7,243 nucleotides of DNA, from the NCBI GenBank assembly GCA_003486795.1, contig DNFX01000248.1:1-7243 (forward strand), read 5' to 3'. The stretch comes from Actinomycetota bacterium. Its GTDB lineage: Bacteria > Actinomycetota > Humimicrobiia > Humimicrobiales > Humimicrobiaceae. Numbering within the stretch: position 1 is the stretch's first letter; each line of letters opens with the position of its first letter. Made by a program: the position numbers and the translations under genes. The notes beneath the pieces are model-generated. The model did no database searches. It was not told the origin of the DNA and saw nothing but the letters and a program-made list of their open reading frames with translations. Below, one piece after another: positions 1-4,350 of this stretch.

Positions 1-1016
1 ACTACATTACCATCATATCTGGGTGATTTAATCCAGGAATAAGCATCATTTTTAAATGGTGAGGGTATGGTCTGACCATCATAAGGATTAAGCCCTGATT
101 TTGATGAATATTTTGAATGTTTTACAAATTCTGCAACTTTTTCAGCTTGAAAACCAGTAATATTTTTATTAATTAAAACCCCCTGAGGGAAAAGCCATTC
201 TGAATTATCTTCATTCTCAGGAAAACCCCCGTATGACATGAATTTATCAGTACCCTTTCCTATCTTAAAATAATCAGGATAATTCTTTGCAATAGTAATA
301 ACATCCGGTATGTATGTTTTTTCAACAAAATTCCTGATTTCAGCTAGCCTCGATCTGAAAGAAACAATTTTATCCACAGTAGGAATACATGTTACGCCTC
401 CGGGCACAAGTGTCTGACAGTGTGGCATTTTGCCTCCAAAAATTGCAAGCATTTCGTGGCACTTCCTTCTTATTTCGATTGCTTTAAGATAGCTTGCTAT
501 GGCATGTATGTTAAGCTCATGATTCTTTATATAGTCACCTTCATATCTTGGAAGAAAAGGAGATCCTGCATTTTTGTTTCCGTTATCAATATCAGATTTT
601 ATCCATTCCTTGATTTTAATAATTCTTGAATCCATACCTTTATATTCAAGTGCTGCAGTAATATCTACAAAATCAAGAGCAGAAAGAAGATAAAAATGAA
701 GGATATGACTTTGCAGAAAATTTGAAGCCAGCATTAAATTTCTTATAATCCTCCCGTTCTTTGCTGGTTTTATCCCGAAAGCATCCTCAAGAGCCATTAC
801 AGAACCTGTACCATGTACCTGGGGGCATACACCGCATATTCTCTGTGATATCATAGGTGCATCAAGAGGACTTCTGTCCTTTAATATTATTTCTATACCC
901 CTGAACATTTCTCCTGAACTATATGCTTCAACTACTTTGCCGTTTTCTACTTTTATTTCTATTCTTAAATGACCTTCGATTCTTGTTAGCGGATCTATTA
1001 TTATTGTTTCAGACAT
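1..1016 (-). CDS. hyaB: [NiFe] hydrogenase large (catalytic) subunit, group 1, 3' end cut by window
   Basis: This is the catalytic subunit that binds the Ni-Fe(CN)2CO centre and splits or forms H2. 338 complete codons are present, and translation runs off the left edge. The N-terminus carries the family signature RIEGHLRIE (residues 12-20). The L1 nickel-binding motif QRICGVCPQVH follows, with C61, C64 and H68; the first two would ligate Ni-Fe. Further family-like stretches are HEMLAIFGGKMPH near residue 185 and SPRYDGNV at the cut end. The L2 motif (DPCxxCxxH) and the C-terminal processing site lie outside the window, so completeness cannot be judged. The ATG overlaps the small-subunit stop by one base (TAATG) and has a strong Shine-Dalgarno sequence, so the start is secure. 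The subunit has no leader of its own and would be exported together with the small subunit. Assignment to group 1 rests on the L1 form and on the partner's leader and anchor. Confidence 0.96.
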   Translation of the reverse strand, partial: MSETIIIDPLTRIEGHLRIEIKVENGKVVEAYSSGEMFRGIEIILKDRSPLDAPMISQRICGVCPQVHGTGSVMALEDAFGIKPAKNGRIIRNLMLASNFLQSHILHFYLLSALDFVDITAALEYKGMDSRIIKIKEWIKSDIDNGNKNAGSPFLPRYEGDYIKNHELNIHAIASYLKAIEIRRKCHEMLAIFGGKMPHCQTLVPGGVTCIPTVDKIVSFRSRLAEIRNFVEKTYIPDVITIAKNYPDYFKIGKGTDKFMSYGGFPENEDNSEWLFPQGVLINKNITGFQAEKVAEFVKHSKYSSKSGLNPYDGQTIPSPFKNDAYSWIKSPRYDGNV

Positions 1017-2161
1017 TAGTTCTCCTCCTTATCTGAAATATTCTGAATATCCTTTTCCTTCGGTTCTTCTTTGACTTCTTTATCAGAAAACTCTGTTTTG
1101 CTTTTCTTTTTCTTTAATTTTTTTGTACTTACTGCTCTAGCAATTGCATGCCCGGCAATTGCTGCAGCAGTAGCACCACCCAGCGCAATACCTATGGTGT
1201 TAGCGTTTGCATTAATTTCAGCAAGACCAGGAACCTGAACAGCAGGAAGTTTTTCATATAATCCTGAGCCGGATCCTCCTGGGAAAGTCGGTTCAGTACA
1301 ACCTATACAGGGTCCTCCTGCTCTGTTACACCAGCTTACAGCACTATTCCACCCTCTTGTAGATATATCACAGTGTGCAATTGGTCCTTTACAGCCCAGT
1401 TCATAAAGACAGCCTTTTTCACCGAATTTTTTTGCAAAAATACCTGCATCGAAATACTGTCTGAGTTCACAGTTGTCATGCACTACTTTGTCAGCTCCGA
1501 AAAATATTTCCGGTCTGTTTAGATCATCAAGTTTGGGTATTCCATATTTTAAAACATGAACAAGTGTTCCAATCACCCAGTCCGGATGCGGAGGACAGCC
1601 TGGAATATTTATTAAAGGTTTTCCTTTTATAATTTCCCCTGCAGGTTTGGCTTTTGTAGGATTTGGAGGAGCGGCAGGAATTCCTCCCCATGTTGCACAG
1701 GTACCTACTGCTATTACAGCCGATGCAGCTAAAGCTAACTTCTCAATCCATTCAAGGGCAGTTATGGATTTTCCATTTATTTCCCCGACGTTGCAGAAAT
1801 TACCTTCAGCTTCAACAGGAATAGAGCCATCGACAACAAGAATAAATTTTCCTTCTTCTTCAGAAACTGCTTTTTCCAGTATTGAAATAGCTACGTCTCC
1901 GGTTGCTCCCATTATTGTAGGATTATACTCCAGAGTGATTACCTCAATTAAAACCTCTTCTGCACTTGGATATTCAGTATTTACAAAACTTACCGGGCAA
2001 CCGGTACAGTTTTGCCCCTGAAACCAGATTATCGGCAATCTTCCTTTTCCGTTTTTAACATTTGCTGCCTGCAGAAGTTTTGGCAGCCATAAATCAGACA
2101 GGGCAAAACCGGCAACTGAGCCTGCAAAAATCTGAAGAAACTTTTTTCGTGTAATTAACAC
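1016..2161 (-). CDS. hyaA: [NiFe] hydrogenase small (electron-transfer) subunit, Tat-like leader and C-terminal anchor
   Basis: This subunit carries electrons between the Ni-Fe site and the membrane through three iron-sulfur clusters; 381 aa. The leader has TRKKFLQ at residues 4-10, a hydrophobic stretch to about 26 and a possible cleavage after LLQAA (34). Proximal cluster ligands are C52, C55, C155 and C189. Distal ligands are H228, C231, C251 and C257. Medial ligands are C264, C285 and C288, plus C278 where [3Fe-4S] enzymes have Pro. Positions 54 and 160, which are Cys in oxygen-tolerant enzymes, are Gly. Residues 322-345 form a weakly hydrophobic anchor, followed by a Lys-rich and then Glu/Lys-rich tail (347-381), expected in the cytoplasm. 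The start is GTG: an in-frame TAA directly precedes it, and GGGAGG lies nine bases upstream. A closer ATG (2168-2166) is out of frame and only two bases from that site. Confidence 0.96.
   Translation of the reverse strand: MLITRKKFLQIFAGSVAGFALSDLWLPKLLQAANVKNGKGRLPIIWFQGQNCTGCPVSFVNTEYPSAEEVLIEVITLEYNPTIMGATGDVAISILEKAVSEEEGKFILVVDGSIPVEAEGNFCNVGEINGKSITALEWIEKLALAASAVIAVGTCATWGGIPAAPPNPTKAKPAGEIIKGKPLINIPGCPPHPDWVIGTLVHVLKYGIPKLDDLNRPEIFFGADKVVHDNCELRQYFDAGIFAKKFGEKGCLYELGCKGPIAHCDISTRGWNSAVSWCNRAGGPCIGCTEPTFPGGSGSGLYEKLPAVQVPGLAEINANANTIGIALGGATAAAIAGHAIARAVSTKKLKKKKSKTEFSDKEVKEEPKEKDIQNISDKEEN
1024..1030 (-). promoter_or_regulatory. Ribosome binding site of the hydrogenase large subunit
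   Basis: The minus strand reads AAGGAGG, seven bases before the ATG at 1016. It lies inside the last codons of the small-subunit gene (the Lys-Glu-Glu codons before Asn-stop). With the TAATG stop/start overlap this indicates translational coupling and near-equal synthesis of the two subunits. Confidence 0.85.
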
Positions 2162-2170
2162 TTAGCATTT

Positions 2171-2176
2171 CCTCCC
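2171..2176 (-). promoter_or_regulatory. Ribosome binding site that decides the GTG start of the small subunit
   Basis: The minus strand reads GGGAGG, nine bases before the GTG at 2161. The ATG at 2168-2166 is only two bases from this site. It is in another frame and would give a peptide of about 24 residues, so it is not a plausible competitor. Confidence 0.75.
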
Positions 2177-2190
2177 TTTTCAAGTAATTG

Positions 2191-2220
2191 ATAAAAATAT
2201 TAAAAAATATTAAAAAATAT
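2191..2220. repeat. Three 10-bp A-tract units in helical phase between tyrS and the hydrogenase genes
   Basis: The plus strand carries two exact tandem copies of TAAAAAATAT (2201-2210 and 2211-2220), preceded by a near copy, ATAAAAATAT (2191-2200). Runs of 5, 6 and 6 adenines are centred near 2195, 2204.5 and 2214.5, about one helical turn apart. This is the classical arrangement for intrinsically bent DNA. It fills most of the 63-bp gap between the tyrS stop (a TGA TAA tandem stop) and the hydrogenase GTG. Read on the minus strand, its TAATAT hexamers could serve as -10 elements, but I see no matching -35. A loose GATAA/TTATC dyad flanks it. No GC-rich terminator is present, so read-through from tyrS is possible. 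Confidence 0.7.
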
Positions 2221-2224
2221 CTTA

Positions 2225-3457
2225 TCAGATAACTTTGATTCTGATGAAATTCCTTTTACCTTTCTGAATAATCTTTGAATCAATATCATCCAGGGAGATT
2301 TCCATATTTATATCAGTAACTTTTTTATTATCAAATTTTACTCCTCCCTGCTCTATCATTCTTCTTGATTCGCTATTTGAAGAACAGAGTTTGCTATCAG
2401 TCATTAATTGTACAAGCTTTATACTGTTTCCGTTTAAATCATTTTTATTGATACTGTATGATTCAATTTCATCCGGAACAGATTTCTCACGGAATAATTT
2501 GTTAAAATTTTCTTCAGAATTATCAGCTTCATTCTCATTATAAAGATTTGTGACTATTGTTCGTGCAAGCTTTCTTTTAATAATTGAGGGATTAACTTTA
2601 TCTTTTTCAATGTCTTCCTTTATTTTTACAATTTCTTTTTCAGGGATACGTGTCAGAAGCCTGAAGTAATCAATCATTAATGAATCAGGTATTGACATCA
2701 CTTTGCCAAAAATATTTTTGGGATCTTCATTTACGCCAATATAATTGCCGAAGCTTTTGCTCATCTTCTGGATGCCATCCGTACCTACCAAAATTGGCAT
2801 GGTTATCGCTATCTGGGGCTTCTGTTTATATTCTTTCTGTAATTCTCTTCCCATCAATAGATTAAACAGCTGATCAGTGCCACCAAGCTCTACATCCGAT
2901 CTGATACTTACTGAATCATATGCCTGCATTAAAGGGTAAAGCAACTCCATTATTGTTATCGGCTGATTACCGGCAAATCTGTTTTTAAAATCTTCTCTTT
3001 CAAGCATTCTTGCAATTGTAAAACGTGAGGTTATATTAAGAATTTCTGCAAATTTCAGATGCTCCAGCCACTGCGAATTCCTGACAACATGCGTTTTTGA
3101 TGAATCCAGTATTTTGAATGCCTGCTGCATATATGTTTCAGCATTACTGTCTATTTTTTCAGGACTTAGACTGGGCCTCAGAGCTGATCTTCCTGACGGG
3201 TCACCTATTCTGGCTGTATAATCGCCGATTATTAATACTGCTCTATGGCCGAGATCCTGAAACTGCCTTAATTTATTTAATACGACAGTATGGCCAAGAT
3301 GGATATCGGGAGAAGTAGGATCAAGTCCCAATTTTACAATAAGAGGTTTCTGTGATTTTAATGATTCGCTTACAAGTTCTCTAAGTTCATCCAGTAAAAG
3401 TACATCCTGAGCACCCTGCAATATTATCTCTAATTGCTTTTCAACATTTTTTTCCAT
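2225..3457 (-). CDS. tyrS: Tyrosyl-tRNA synthetase (type 2)
   Basis: This cytoplasmic class I aminoacyl-tRNA synthetase activates tyrosine with ATP and charges tRNA-Tyr; EC 6.1.1.1. It is 410 aa, normal for the bacterial enzyme. The HIGH-type motif HLGH is at residues 53-56, after KLGLDPTSPDI. The tyrosine pocket is recognisable in ELLYPLMQAYDS (Y174, Q178, D181) and in DVELGGTDQLFNLLMGRELQ (188 onward). The nucleotide-binding loop is a perfect KMSKS (231-235). This loop and the HLGHTVVL form place it with the TyrS type 2 branch rather than the KFGKT type 1 branch. The C-terminal part (about 344-405) has the S4 RNA-binding pattern (SRRMIEQGGVKFDNKKV). The ATG at 3457 has only a weak Shine-Dalgarno sequence, but the N-terminus is of normal length. 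The gene sits between an unrelated membrane protein and the hydrogenase operon. No T-box is visible upstream. Confidence 0.98.
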   Translation of the reverse strand: MEKNVEKQLEIILQGAQDVLLLDELRELVSESLKSQKPLIVKLGLDPTSPDIHLGHTVVLNKLRQFQDLGHRAVLIIGDYTARIGDPSGRSALRPSLSPEKIDSNAETYMQQAFKILDSSKTHVVRNSQWLEHLKFAEILNITSRFTIARMLEREDFKNRFAGNQPITIMELLYPLMQAYDSVSIRSDVELGGTDQLFNLLMGRELQKEYKQKPQIAITMPILVGTDGIQKMSKSFGNYIGVNEDPKNIFGKVMSIPDSLMIDYFRLLTRIPEKEIVKIKEDIEKDKVNPSIIKRKLARTIVTNLYNENEADNSEENFNKLFREKSVPDEIESYSINKNDLNGNSIKLVQLMTDSKLCSSNSESRRMIEQGGVKFDNKKVTDINMEISLDDIDSKIIQKGKRNFIRIKVI

Positions 3458-3631
3458 AAATATCTTGAAATAACCAGTTGCTTCTAAATATATTAATCAG
3501 CCATATGCTTAAAAAGTAAAACAATATTAGCACAATTAATATCTAATTTCCATAAAATCAAAAACTGAATGAATGCTGTTTTAATGCCTGAAATTTTTCA
3601 TCAGATATTAAATATAAATTCAAATAAATAT
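3458..3631. other. 174-bp intergenic leader of tyrS, no gene
   Basis: This is AT-rich non-coding DNA between the membrane-protein gene and tyrS. Read toward tyrS, I find no T-box sequence (no UGGNACCGCG-like element), no riboswitch-like conserved blocks and no GC-rich hairpin with a U-run. A TAATAT hexamer on the minus strand about 40 bases before the tyrS ATG could be a -10 element, but its best -35 partner is poor, so I do not call a promoter. Two copies of AATATCTAATT (3538-3548 and 3627-3637) and an AGATATT-N17-AATATCT dyad (3603-3633) around the upstream gene's stop codon are present. In DNA this AT-rich they may be chance. Confidence 0.6.
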
Positions 3632-4246
3632 CTAATTGGTTTTCTTTTTCAGCTTAACAAATAATAAAGGAAATACTATATCGCTTGTACAGCAGGGTAT
3701 CCATACAGCAATAAATAGAAATAAAAAAATAATTATATACAGATACCATTTAATGTCTGTACCTGCAGACATTATTATATGAAAAGATGATGCCCATGTA
3801 CTCAAAAGCACATGTCCGGCATGCGGAAACTTGGTAGATGGCTTAAAATAAGCAAGCAGTATACCTAAGAATGCGACAGGGTTAACAATCCACCATTCTT
3901 CTATAAAACCAAGATGGACGCCTGTATTTGGCATACCAAGAAGAATTTCACCCAGAAAAGGTATGACTGAGTCACTTATGGAAGCAATACCTACTGAGCC
4001 GAAATATCCGATTAAAATCATGGGAATTATTTTTGTTTTCTTGTTTTCACTTATATGCAGCAGATACATTGAAGTCGTTACAAAAGCACTTAAAAAAACA
4101 TGGAGCGGATGTAAAATATAAAATATTCTGTATGATGTATTATATGGCAGGTTTATAAACAGCATAAGGACTACCAAACCTGTTAAAGCACCAATACTCG
4201 TAAAGGGTGAATGACTTTTTAATTCTTTTAGTATTAATCTGAACAT
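3632..4246 (-). CDS. Multipass membrane protein of unknown function, His/Cys-rich
   Basis: I do not recognise a named family. The protein is 204 aa from the ATG at 4246. About six hydrophobic segments lie near residues 15-33, 40-64, 73-94, 119-134, 142-162 and 166-187, and the C-terminus is Lys-rich (KLKKK), predicted cytoplasmic. Polar residues sit in or at the membrane segments: HPLH (H46, H49), H64, D92, H111, EEWW (116-119), a PHAGH stretch (H142, H145), H156 and PCCTSD (C185, C186, D189). This density suggests a metal, haem or proton function, but that is inference. A TTG at 4300 would add 18 residues. I prefer the ATG because the added residues are neither hydrophobic nor family-like in look, and because a TATAAT lies between the two starts. 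Neither start has a clear Shine-Dalgarno sequence. It is not a typical hydrogenase cytochrome b and is separated from the hydrogenase genes by tyrS. Confidence 0.85.
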   Translation of the reverse strand: MFRLILKELKSHSPFTSIGALTGLVVLMLFINLPYNTSYRIFYILHPLHVFLSAFVTTSMYLLHISENKKTKIIPMILIGYFGSVGIASISDSVIPFLGEILLGMPNTGVHLGFIEEWWIVNPVAFLGILLAYFKPSTKFPHAGHVLLSTWASSFHIIMSAGTDIKWYLYIIIFLFLFIAVWIPCCTSDIVFPLLFVKLKKKTN

Positions 4247-4350
4247 TATTTTCAAATTATTAGCTGATTGATTTTCAATATTATATATTAAAAAATACAA
4301 AAACTGAAAAGTATTTATAAAAATAAAAAATTGATTTAATATTTTTAATC
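4247..4350. other. Divergent start region between the membrane-protein gene and the PBP gene
   Basis: These 104 bp separate two divergent genes and must hold both promoters. The sequence is almost pure A/T, with adenine runs at 4290-4295, 4299-4303, 4307-4310, 4319-4323 and 4325-4330, partly in helical phase. A perfect short dyad ATTGA-TTT-TCAAT lies at 4267-4279, over the predicted start point of the minus-strand gene. On the plus strand a TAATAT (4337-4342) lies too near the PBP start codon for an ordinary leader and has no good -35, so the PBP promoter is not called. No terminator or other gene is seen. Confidence 0.5.
4280..4285 (-). promoter_or_regulatory. Possible -10 element (TATAAT) for the membrane-protein gene
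   Basis: The minus strand reads a perfect TATAAT here. Upstream, TTTTCA at 19 bases or TTCAGT at 17 bases are only fair -35 matches. Transcription would begin near 4273, giving a leader of about 27 bases before the ATG at 4246 and excluding the TTG at 4300. The surrounding DNA is almost entirely A/T, so a perfect -10 by chance is quite possible. Confidence 0.3.

Noticed and set aside
420..629. Plus-strand open frame of 69 codons
   Set aside because: It is antisense to the conserved part of the hydrogenase large subunit and has no supporting start signal.
1647..2021. Plus-strand open frame of 124 codons
   Set aside because: It lies wholly antisense to the hydrogenase small subunit, whose cluster-binding cysteines are encoded in the other frame. 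It has no ribosome site and no protein-like motif.
2095..2168. ATG at 2168-2166 as the small-subunit start
   Set aside because: It is in a different frame from the hydrogenase, ends after about 24 codons, and is only two bases from the ribosome site.
2680..3318. Plus-strand open frames inside tyrS (2680-2865 and 3118-3318)
   Set aside because: Both are antisense to an intact tyrosyl-tRNA synthetase carrying HLGH and KMSKS motifs.
3589..3600. TGAAATTTTTCA inverted repeat as a terminator of the membrane-protein gene
   Set aside because: The stem is AT-only with almost no loop and lacks a GC-rich core; it would not form a stable terminator.
3458..3631. T-box leader for tyrS
   Set aside because: T-boxes are common before tyrS in Gram-positive bacteria, but the conserved antiterminator sequence and terminator hairpin are not present.
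3538..3637. 11-bp direct repeat AATATCTAATT (3538-3548 and 3627-3637) as regulator sites
   Set aside because: One copy overlaps a coding end and stop codon, and the composition makes chance recurrence likely.
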